Part shown: positions 23,069-30,360 of the stretch, one piece after another
How the letters are laid out: each line of letters begins with the position of its first letter
Position numbering within the stretch: the first letter of the stretch is position 1
From: DBFJGL01 sp048394785
Lineage (GTDB): Bacteria > Bacillota > Clostridia > Christensenellales > CAG-917
Direction of reading: 5' to 3'
DNA length: 33,127 bases
Assembly (NCBI GenBank): GCA_048394785.1
Contig: DBFJGL010000024.1
Coordinates: forward strand, 1-33,127
Program-made: the position numbers and the translations under genes
Notes under the pieces: generated by a model
The model's input: only the letters and a program-made list of their open reading frames with translations
The model's database searches: none
Told to the model about the DNA's origin: nothing

Positions 23069-24445
23069 ATGGCGGCAAAGATGTGGGCGGGGCGTTTCAA
23101 AAAGGACGTCGACGCCAAGGTCAACGATTTCAATTCATCCATCGCGTTTGACGGCAGAATGTACGCGGAGGACTTGGAGGGCAGCGCGGCGCACGCGGAT
23201 ATGCTTGCGGCGTGCGGTATAATCACCGAGGAAGAAAACGCGGAGTTGCAGGGCGGTCTTAAAGCCATAGGCGAGGATATAGCCTCCGGCAAACTGCCCC
23301 TTGATATGTGTGCCGAGGACATTCATATGTTCGTCGAGCAGGAGCTTACGGCGCGCTTGGGCAACGTGGGTAAAAAACTGCATACGGCGCGCAGCCGCAA
23401 CGACCAGGTGGCGGTTGACACAAGGTTGTATTTGAGAAAACGCACCGATGATATAATCGCGCTCGTAAAAAAGTTAATCGGAGCGATATGCGAAGTTGCA
23501 GAGGACAATTATCAGACGGTTATGCCGGGATATACTCATTTGCAACGCGCCCAACCAATTACGTTTGCGCATCATGTGTCGGCTTATGCCGAGATGCTGC
23601 TGCGCGACCTATCCCGATTAAAAGACGCAAAAAAGCGGCTCAACGTATGCCCGTTGGGCAGCGGCGCGCTTGCCACGACGACGTATGATATCGACCGCGA
23701 AATGACCGCAAAAGCACTCGGTTTCGACGGTTGCGCGATGAACAGTCTTGACGGCGTGTCCGACCGTGATTTTTGTATGGAACTCGCAAGCGCGCTTGCC
23801 ATACTCGCGGTGCACCTGTCGCGGTTTTGTGAGGAGATAATTCTGTGGTGTTCGTGGGAGTTCAAGTTTGCGGAACTTGACGACGCATACGCGACGGGTT
23901 CGAGCATAATGCCGCAGAAAAAGAACCCCGACGTTGCCGAACTCGTGCGCGGAAAGAGCGGCAGAGTGATAGGCGACGCGGTGACTTTGTTTGCCGTAAT
24001 GAAAGGATTGCCCCTTGCGTACAATAAGGATATGCAAGAGGATAAAGAGGCAATATTTGACGCATTCGATACTTTAAGTATGTGTCTTGACACATTTATC
24101 CCAATGTTAAGCACAATGACGGTGTTGAAAGACAATATGTACAAAGCGGCTCAAAAAGGCTTTATAAACGCAACCGACTGCGCTGACTATCTTGTGAAAA
24201 AGGGATTGCCTTTCCGCGACGCGTACAAGATTTCGGGTACGCTCGTCGCAAAGTGCATAGACAGTGACACCGTTCTCGAAGACTTGCCGCTTGCAGAATA
24301 TAAGAAAGTTTCCGACGTGTTCGAGGAAGATGTTTACGAGGCGGTCAATCTCGTAAACTGCCTTAACGGAAGGAGCGTCATAGGCGGCCCCGCGCCGCAT
24401 GTCGTAAAAGCGAGGGTGGAGCAAATAAAGCAAATAATTGCATAA
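23069..24445 (+). CDS. argH: Argininosuccinate lyase
   Basis: ArgH splits argininosuccinate into arginine and fumarate. The 458 residues form the all-helical fumarase/aspartase fold. MWAGRF opens the protein; HTARSRNDQVA, TVMPGYTHLQRAQP with the catalytic His, and the family signature SSIMPQKKNPDVAELVRGK (about 278-296) are intact. It starts 11 bases after argG. The ribosome site is poor (AAGCGGTG), which suggests it depends on translation of argG. Confidence 0.98.
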   Translation: MAAKMWAGRFKKDVDAKVNDFNSSIAFDGRMYAEDLEGSAAHADMLAACGIITEEENAELQGGLKAIGEDIASGKLPLDMCAEDIHMFVEQELTARLGNVGKKLHTARSRNDQVAVDTRLYLRKRTDDIIALVKKLIGAICEVAEDNYQTVMPGYTHLQRAQPITFAHHVSAYAEMLLRDLSRLKDAKKRLNVCPLGSGALATTTYDIDREMTAKALGFDGCAMNSLDGVSDRDFCMELASALAILAVHLSRFCEEIILWCSWEFKFAELDDAYATGSSIMPQKKNPDVAELVRGKSGRVIGDAVTLFAVMKGLPLAYNKDMQEDKEAIFDAFDTLSMCLDTFIPMLSTMTVLKDNMYKAAQKGFINATDCADYLVKKGLPFRDAYKISGTLVAKCIDSDTVLEDLPLAEYKKVSDVFEEDVYEAVNLVNCLNGRSVIGGPAPHVVKARVEQIKQIIA

Positions 24446-24469
24446 TATTTGCGTTCAGAGGGGGAGAAA

Positions 24470-25381
24470 ATGAAACATCTGCTTAAACTTCTCGATTTGT
24501 CCGAACGGGACGTAAACGAATTGCTCGATTTGGCGGCGCAGCTTAAACTCGCCCGCAAAAACGGCAAGGAAGAAAAACCGCTTGACGGCAAAACGCTGGG
24601 AATGATTTTTCAAAAATCGTCCACAAGAACGCGCGTGTCGTTTGAAACCGGAATGTATCAGTTGGGCGGTCAGGCATTGTTTTTGAGCTCGTCCGATTTG
24701 CAGATGGGGCGCGGCGAACCCATAAAGGATACGGCAAGGGTGCTGTCGCGTTATCTCGACGGAATAATGATAAGGACGTTTGCGCAAAGCGACGTAGAAG
24801 AACTTGCCGAATACGGTTCCGTTCCCGTCATCAACGGTCTTACCGACTTTTGTCACCCCTGTCAGGTGCTTGCCGACCTGCTTACGGTGCGCGAGTACAA
24901 GGGCGGTCTTGCGGGCTTGAAAGCGTGCTATATAGGGGACGGTAACAATATGGCAAATTCGCTCATCGTAGGCTGTCTTAAAACGGGAATGAGCATTTCT
25001 GTCGCGTGTCCCGAGGGATATCTGCCCGACCGCGCCGTGCTCGATTTCGCGGCGGGATACGGCGGCAGGTTTGCGCTTTGCCAAAACCCCGAACAGGCGG
25101 CGGACAATGCGGACGTTGTATTCACCGACGTGTGGGCGTCAATGGGACAGGAGAGTGAAGCGGCGGCGCGAAAAAGCGCGTTTTCGGGTTATCAGGTCAA
25201 CGACGGCGTAATGGCGGCGGCGCATAAAAACGCTATTGTGCAGCACTGTTTGCCGGCGCACCGCGGCGAGGAAATCACGGAAAAGATATTCGAGGCGCAC
25301 GCCTCGGAAATATTCGACGAAGCCGAAAACCGTCTGCACGCGCAAAAAGCGGTGCTTGTAAAACTTCTCGGCAATCATTGA
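24470..25381 (+). CDS. argF: Ornithine carbamoyltransferase
   Basis: ArgF makes citrulline from ornithine and carbamoyl phosphate, the step before ArgG. The 303 residues are typical. SSTRTRVSFE (50-59) binds carbamoyl phosphate, HPCQVLADLLT (about 132) continues that site, DVWASMGQE and HCLPAHRGEEI carry the ornithine site with Cys. GAGGGGGAG lies just before ATG 24470; the upstream in-frame codon at 24449 is rejected. Its placement after argG and argH, with a terminator about 60 bases downstream, makes a compact end-of-pathway operon. No other arginine genes are in the window. A knotted N-acetylornithine type is less likely because of the standard length and motifs. Confidence 0.96.
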   Translation: MKHLLKLLDLSERDVNELLDLAAQLKLARKNGKEEKPLDGKTLGMIFQKSSTRTRVSFETGMYQLGGQALFLSSSDLQMGRGEPIKDTARVLSRYLDGIMIRTFAQSDVEELAEYGSVPVINGLTDFCHPCQVLADLLTVREYKGGLAGLKACYIGDGNNMANSLIVGCLKTGMSISVACPEGYLPDRAVLDFAAGYGGRFALCQNPEQAADNADVVFTDVWASMGQESEAAARKSAFSGYQVNDGVMAAAHKNAIVQHCLPAHRGEEITEKIFEAHASEIFDEAENRLHAQKAVLVKLLGNH

Positions 25382-25440
25382 AGGTCTGAAAAAAGTTTGT
25401 TCCGTAAAACAAATTATTCCTTAAACAGCAATTTATTCGA

Positions 25441-25470
25441 AAACCGCCCGACGTTTTACGGGGTGGTTTT
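25441..25470 (+). terminator. argGHF terminator
   Basis: AACCGCCC pairs with GGGTGGTT (one G-T pair) across an 11-base loop, followed by TTTTT in part shared with the stem. Confidence 0.75.
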
Positions 25471-25561
25471 TATACTGTTTAATACGGCTTTACCATAATT
25501 CGCCGTATTCGTTGTTTACTATTATGGCACAGAATACACGATTTCGTAATTCGTTTTTACG

Positions 25562-25578
25562 CGAGTGTTTTACACTCG
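25562..25578. other. Hairpin in the 25471-25707 gap
   Basis: CGAGTGT and ACACTCG form a perfect 7-bp stem with a TTT loop. The downstream bases GAATTTTAC are weakly T-rich. The rest of the A+T-rich gap shows loosely repeated ATTCG and CGTAT words but no gene. Confidence 0.4.
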
Positions 25579-25707
25579 GAATTTTACGATTAGCGTATTC
25601 GGTGTTGTAAATCGACAGATATTTATTCCGACTTAGGCGATAGGCTTATTCGATTCGCCGTAATCGTAAATACAGCGTATAAAGCGTCATATTGCAAAAG
25701 TCCCGTG

Positions 25708-25736
25708 TTGACGGTGCAGGTAAAAGACTTTATAAT
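25708..25736 (+). promoter_or_regulatory. Sialidase promoter
   Basis: TTGACG (25708-25713) and TATAAT (25731-25736) are 17 bases apart. The predicted start near 25743 lies 28 bases before the ATG and excludes the frame's earlier codon at 25705. Confidence 0.7.
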
Positions 25737-25770
25737 ATTTTCGGAATATTGTTCGACGTCGGAGATCGTT

Positions 25771-27354
25771 ATGGGGAAAAGGTCTTTTTTGCAAACGCTT
25801 CAAGATAAAAAGTTTATTGCGGACATAATTATGTTCGTCGGATACATGTTGCTCGTTATAGGAATAATAATGTTTCTCGCGTGCAACGACGGAATATTCT
25901 TTTCCACCGCGGCAATGGCGGTTATTTTCGTTATAGAACTGCTTGTTTTGCCCGCGGGGTATCTCGCTGCGAGAAAGAAGGTTGCAGACGGCAAGAAAAT
26001 GAAATATTTTTCTGCGGCGTTAACGGCGGCGACGGGCGTAATGCTGTTGGTCGCGATACTGTTTTCGCTCGTTATCGACTTTGTGCAACCGCTGGCTCTC
26101 AACATCGTCGACTCCGTTATGCTTATCGGGGGAAGCGTCGTATTGCTTGTTGCCGCGCTGTTGCAAGCGTTATCAAAACGCGGTAATATTGCGATTATCG
26201 CGGCGGTTATGATGATTGCAATTATGTTGACGGGCATTATTTGGGTGCAGACGCAGGGATACCGCGATTTCAATGCCGACATAATGGAAAACAGCGGTTT
26301 TATTTTTGAAAACGGCGAAAAGGATTACGCGACATTCCGCATACCTTCTCTCGTCGCGCTCGATTGCGACGTTATCAACGAAAAGTACAATTATCGGTTG
26401 GAAAACGACGTATTGCTCGCGTCGGCGGAGGGCAGGCGCGATTCGTCGCACGATACGGGCAGAATAGATATAGTTTATAAAACATCTCTCGACCTCGGCG
26501 CAACGTGGAGCGAACTCAAAGTATTGCTGTCGTACGGCGACGGTATAGTAGGCAAATTCGGAAATCCGACGCCCGTGCTTTCAAGCGCGACGGGCGAGCT
26601 TGTTGTTCCATATATGACGGGCACAGAAGATAACGGATACGATTATTCCACCCGCATTGCCAAGTTCGTCATAAACGCCGACGCCGAGCTTGAAAAGATT
26701 TCGGATATAGATATAAGTTTTGATAAGACGGACGGCTCGGGCGGCGGTACGGACGGCGTAAGGGAGCATACGCTTATGGTAGGTCCCGGCAAGAGCGTCG
26801 AATTAAAATCACAAAAGTACAAAGGCAGACTCGTCGTCCCGTCAAGCGGCGGCGGACATTCTTTCGTTATGTACAGCGACGACGGCGGCAACACTTGGGT
26901 TAAGGGCGACAGCGCGGGCGAGGGCAACGAGTGCGAAGTCGCAGAACTTGCCGACGGCAGACTCGTTATGGTCGTCAGAGAAAATACGGGTTGCAGCAAC
27001 TTTCACCCCGAGCAGTACCAAAGACTGTCGTATTCGAATGACGGCGGAGAAACGTGGTATAAAAAAACAGCAGATACCGTGCTTAAAAGTCCCGTTTGTA
27101 TGTCGTCTGTGGATACGCTCGGCGACGGTACGCTACTTCTGAGTTATCCCGATTCCTTCCATACGCGCGTCAATCTCACTCTCGGCATCAGCTCGGATAA
27201 CGGAGAGAATTGGCAGACCGCGAGCATCTATAACGGCGCGGCAGGGTATTCCTGCGTCGCGGTCGACTCCGACGACAATATATTCCTTTTGGCGGAAATA
27301 GGAAAAATAAACTACAACGAAACGCTGTTCTTTACAAAATTAAACATCGGTTAA
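25771..27354 (+). CDS. Membrane-tethered sialidase (BNR/Asp-box family)
   Basis: The 527-residue protein has five N-terminal hydrophobic helices (about 15-37, 42-66, 79-104, 107-133, 138-160) followed by a sialidase beta-propeller. F189-R-I-P192 is the FRIP motif whose Arg grips the sialic acid carboxylate. Four Asp boxes follow: SLDLGATW (239-246), SDDGGNTW (about 369-376), SNDGGETW and SSDNGENW. EGNECEVAEL and HPEQYQRLSYS carry the further Glu and Arg of the active site. Positive-inside loops (KKR start, RKK after helix 2, SKR after helix 4) put the propeller outside. It would release or sense sialic acid from host glycans; no uptake or catabolic genes are near. Usual sialidases use a signal peptide rather than five helices. 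GGAG lies six bases before ATG 25771. Confidence 0.88.
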   Translation: MGKRSFLQTLQDKKFIADIIMFVGYMLLVIGIIMFLACNDGIFFSTAAMAVIFVIELLVLPAGYLAARKKVADGKKMKYFSAALTAATGVMLLVAILFSLVIDFVQPLALNIVDSVMLIGGSVVLLVAALLQALSKRGNIAIIAAVMMIAIMLTGIIWVQTQGYRDFNADIMENSGFIFENGEKDYATFRIPSLVALDCDVINEKYNYRLENDVLLASAEGRRDSSHDTGRIDIVYKTSLDLGATWSELKVLLSYGDGIVGKFGNPTPVLSSATGELVVPYMTGTEDNGYDYSTRIAKFVINADAELEKISDIDISFDKTDGSGGGTDGVREHTLMVGPGKSVELKSQKYKGRLVVPSSGGGHSFVMYSDDGGNTWVKGDSAGEGNECEVAELADGRLVMVVRENTGCSNFHPEQYQRLSYSNDGGETWYKKTADTVLKSPVCMSSVDTLGDGTLLLSYPDSFHTRVNLTLGISSDNGENWQTASIYNGAAGYSCVAVDSDDNIFLLAEIGKINYNETLFFTKLNIG

Positions 27355-27459
27355 ACGATGCGCAGATAATAATATGCGCAGAAAATACCGCGCCCGAAAA
27401 TAATAGAAATCAAATGATGTCCGACATAAAATAATACACGTCGTAAATGGCGATAATTC

Positions 27460-27491
27460 AAAATCGACGGCGCATAACAGCCGTCGATTTT
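27460..27491. terminator. Strong bidirectional terminator between convergent genes
   Basis: AAAATCGACGGC and GCCGTCGATTTT form a perfect 12-bp stem with an 8-base loop. The A/T ends serve as T runs on both strands, so it can end the sialidase and the YcxB-like transcripts. Confidence 0.85.
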
Positions 27492-27540
27492 CAGAGTTTC
27501 AGTATCGCTGTTTTAGTATCATAAAAACATAATCGGGAGT

Positions 27541-28065
27541 TTATATGCGTTTTTTGGACATATAAAGCGACAGTATGTCAAAAAATTTGTTTTTATCATC
27601 GCCCTTAAACCCGTCGTATTTACACAGATATACTTGACTTTTGGAAATGTATAAAATCATAAAGTCTTTTTTATATTTAACCTTATATAATGACGCATAA
27701 TTTATCTTGGCTGCGGTGTTTTGGCGGTCGGTTATGGCACTCGCTTCAAAATGATCGTCACGGAAGGAGTATTCGTAAGTTATTCCGTTTTGTATATCGG
27801 AGTTTTGCTTTATTATCATTTTCGATAATGTTTTCGGGTATATGTGCAAAAACAGTATTATCCCAAAGACCACCGCGCATATAAGTACATAATAAAAATT
27901 CATCCACTCAAATTCCAAAACGTCGAGTACAAGCAGAATTAGTGTCAATGCTCCTAACAGAATACAGCCGATTAAAGTCAATATCGGGCTGATACGGGCA
28001 TTTGCCGCTTGCATCATATAACAAAACTCTTTTGACGTTAACTTGGTTGTGTTCTTTATCTCCAT
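27541..28065 (-). CDS. YcxB-like two-helix membrane protein
   Basis: The 174-residue protein has two membrane helices (about 26-48 and 55-76) and a cytosolic C-terminal domain with YSFRDDHFEASAITDRQNTAAKINYASLYKVKYKKDFMILYISKSQVYLC. This matches the YcxB-like C-terminal domain pattern, found in many Gram-positive membrane proteins of unknown role. The start is ATG 28065 with AAGGAG eight bases upstream; the frame extends further to 28095 without support. It lies 178 bases downstream of the RyR gene, on the same strand. A 17-bp inverted repeat lies in between, so it is probably separately controlled. Whether it belongs with the TIR/RyR genes is unclear. Confidence 0.78.
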   Translation of the reverse strand: MEIKNTTKLTSKEFCYMMQAANARISPILTLIGCILLGALTLILLVLDVLEFEWMNFYYVLICAVVFGIILFLHIYPKTLSKMIIKQNSDIQNGITYEYSFRDDHFEASAITDRQNTAAKINYASLYKVKYKKDFMILYISKSQVYLCKYDGFKGDDKNKFFDILSLYMSKKRI

Positions 28066-28124
28066 ATAAACTCCTTGTTTTCCTTTCGCCGTCACGCAGG
28101 CTCATAGCAAGTATTTAACGTACG

Positions 28125-28141
28125 AACGCAATATTTGCGTT
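28125..28141. promoter_or_regulatory. 17-bp inverted repeat upstream of the YcxB-like gene
   Basis: AACGCAA-3-TTGCGTT is a perfect inverted repeat 60 bases before the start codon. It is a candidate operator; no clear promoter was identified beside it. Confidence 0.4.
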
Positions 28142-28243
28142 ATCACAATAATAACTTTCGTCAAAAATTAAACTTTAAGAGGCTTCTATCGGCTGAGAAA
28201 GCATAAGCAATTATCCTTAACGCTGAGATTTTGCGGTTAGAAA

Positions 28244-30289
28244 TCAAGCTTTTACAAGCACGTATCCGCGTTTTATCATATCGTCGTAGCTTTCGTTTAT
28301 AAACATATAGTCGTACTTATACGTTTCCACGTCGTCGATGGTTTTATTTGCGCCGTTGTCGTTGTAGAGTTGCAGCAAGTGTTTATGGTATATATCAAGG
28401 CTGTAATAGTCCGTCAAGCAGCAATGCTTTCTTTCCGATATGTTTTTGCTTATGACTTTTGTGCTTTCTCCTTTGCCGGTTACTTTGATTTCCGCAAACG
28501 GCATAGGGCGGAAGCCCTTTAACAGATATTGCATAAACCAACGTGAATGCTCCGAAAAACCGAGCATGCTCCATACGTTTACCTTAAAATATTTACCGTA
28601 GTTCACATCTGCGGAATATCCTTTGTACAACGACAGTAAATCCGTTTTGGACAGACAATTAAGCCCTTCGGAATCCGACGGTTTGACAAAGCGCAGCCCG
28701 AGCAATCCGACTTTGAAGAAAATGCTTGCCGCGTGATATATGTTGGAATACCGCTCGATTGTAGGACGGGAGTTGAAATCCTTTATTTCATCGGCAATTT
28801 CGGATGAACTTCTGTTCAGATATTTGTTGTTTATTTCTCTTGACAACTCGTCCAAGGTTTCGTTTATTAGAATTTCTCTTGTCAGCAATGATTTTTCTTC
28901 GCCGAAGGGAATGATTTTATCGTCGACGTCGCCTATAAATTGAGTGTATTTGATTCTCGCAAATATTTTGATATTGCAACCGCCGTATATATCTCTTAAA
29001 TGCTCGGCGTAGGATATGTTTTCATAATCGTCGCCCATAGACACCACAATATATGTAAAAGCATCGGAACCGGTTACGATGCCGTCGAGTTTCTTCACGA
29101 AATCAGCGGAGTAAACGTTAATTTCTTCGAGAGATTCGATTTTGTAGATATTTTCGGGGACGGGCAGGTCGGAGACTGCGAACTTTGTTGCGCTTGCCTG
29201 CAGGCGCATTGTCATATCCGAATGGAGGCGGTTTTTTTCGTTGTCGAATATATAGTAATTTACCGGATGGTTAATAAATCTTTGCCCGTCGTCGCTCAAC
29301 TCCGCAAACTGATTTTGCATTATCATAAGCTTTGCAAGTTCGAAATTGACCTTGCCGAAACCTGCGAAGACGACGTTTATTTTTTTGTCCTTTTTTATAG
29401 TGCGGCAGTCGTCGTAAAACTGTTCGGGTACGCTCGCGCTAAGTGGATAATCCATTGTAACTTTTCGTGCGAGCAGCTCGTATTTATTAAAGGATTTGAC
29501 GCATATGTTTTCAAAAGTATTTCGGTCTATAAGTTTCCTGTTTATTACGTCTATTTCGGCAAGCGTTGCTTCTATGTGCAGCGTAAAGTAGTTGTCGTCT
29601 GTTTTATCAAAGCACTTTGTAAACCAATTTATTAGCTTGGCATAGGGATACGCGGTGTCGTTGAAGACTATAAATTGATGCATTCTGCTTGCCGTCTTTC
29701 TTTCTATCTGCTTTTTGAGCCAAGGATTGTCCTTTTCTATATCGGCAGAAATGACAAGGCAACCGCTTTCTATGAGTTCGTTGATTTTTTTGCCCTTTTC
29801 AAAGGTTACGATTACGGCGTCGGGGTTATTTCGCGCGTAATTCAATGCGCTTTCGCCGTTTCCGAGTATAAATTCACGGTTATCTTTTATGGCTTTTTTC
29901 ACTTTCAGGCGGTTTATGACATTCGCACCCCACAGCCCTATTACGGAAGCTATCAGCGTCAGTCCCATAAGCGAAACCGCAATGGCAGTCGCCGCGTAAT
30001 ACCAATCGTTTGCAAGTGTCAAGCCGAGCACCGTGTCCAACGATACTTTCAAAACAAACGACTCCAAAGTTTCTGCTATGAGAACGAATACGGATAAAAA
30101 CGTAAATTTCGCTCCCGAATATACATAGCCGACGACGTACAGATAAAACGTCACGCAAAATGTCGGAACGGCATACCAAAGCGTCTTTTTTGAAAAGGCT
30201 TTCTTGGTCTTGAACGTTTTGTAAACGAAAAATGCAATCAGGGCAATTTCAGCGCACAGGGCAATTATCGAAAGAATTGTATAAATCAT
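28244..30289 (-). CDS. Membrane protein with two Rossmann/RCK-like modules and a RyR domain
   Basis: The 681-residue protein begins with a membrane part: helices at about 3-24, 37-58, 62-82 and 98-122. KTKKAFSKK (27-35) and NRLKVKKAIKDNR (126-138) are basic and so cytosolic. The first Rossmann-like unit starts at EFILGNGESALNYA (139-152) and the second at INVVFAGFGKVNFELAKL (about 303-320); both have the G-x-G-x-x-x nucleotide turn of TrkA_N/RCK domains. The C-terminus (about 565-660) is a RyR domain: GFSEHSRWFMQYLLKGFRPMP, then KHCCLTDYYSLDIYHKHLLQLYND. Membrane part plus two RCK-like units recalls BK or CASTOR-type channels, but no potassium filter (TVGYGD) is seen. The ATG has ACGGAG six bases upstream. 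It lies 71 bases after the TIR-PP2C gene, probably one transcript. Function is inferred only. Confidence 0.82.
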   Translation of the reverse strand: MIYTILSIIALCAEIALIAFFVYKTFKTKKAFSKKTLWYAVPTFCVTFYLYVVGYVYSGAKFTFLSVFVLIAETLESFVLKVSLDTVLGLTLANDWYYAATAIAVSLMGLTLIASVIGLWGANVINRLKVKKAIKDNREFILGNGESALNYARNNPDAVIVTFEKGKKINELIESGCLVISADIEKDNPWLKKQIERKTASRMHQFIVFNDTAYPYAKLINWFTKCFDKTDDNYFTLHIEATLAEIDVINRKLIDRNTFENICVKSFNKYELLARKVTMDYPLSASVPEQFYDDCRTIKKDKKINVVFAGFGKVNFELAKLMIMQNQFAELSDDGQRFINHPVNYYIFDNEKNRLHSDMTMRLQASATKFAVSDLPVPENIYKIESLEEINVYSADFVKKLDGIVTGSDAFTYIVVSMGDDYENISYAEHLRDIYGGCNIKIFARIKYTQFIGDVDDKIIPFGEEKSLLTREILINETLDELSREINNKYLNRSSSEIADEIKDFNSRPTIERYSNIYHAASIFFKVGLLGLRFVKPSDSEGLNCLSKTDLLSLYKGYSADVNYGKYFKVNVWSMLGFSEHSRWFMQYLLKGFRPMPFAEIKVTGKGESTKVISKNISERKHCCLTDYYSLDIYHKHLLQLYNDNGANKTIDDVETYKYDYMFINESYDDMIKRGYVLVKA

Positions 30290-30321
30290 AACACTCCGTA
30301 TTTGACCGATAGCGAACCGAT

Positions 30322-30340
30322 AGACGGCGGTAAGCCGTCT
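30322..30340. other. Hairpin between the TIR-PP2C and RyR genes
   Basis: AGACGGC and GCCGTCT form a perfect 7-bp stem with a 5-base loop, without a T run on the minus strand. It may lower expression of the second gene or stabilise the mRNA end rather than fully terminate. Confidence 0.45.
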
Positions 30341-30360
30341 GCGGGTTTGATTTTTGCGTA

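Noticed and set aside
21825..23078. Open frame of 417 codons on the minus strand
   Set aside because: It mirrors argG, which has every family motif; the antisense protein matches nothing I know.
25382..25707. CRISPR-like repeats of ATTCG and CGTAT words
   Set aside because: The words are short, unevenly spaced and imperfect, and there are no cas genes.
25705..25770. N-terminal extension of the sialidase
   Set aside because: It includes the promoter TTGACG-17-TATAAT; ATG 25771 has a ribosome site.
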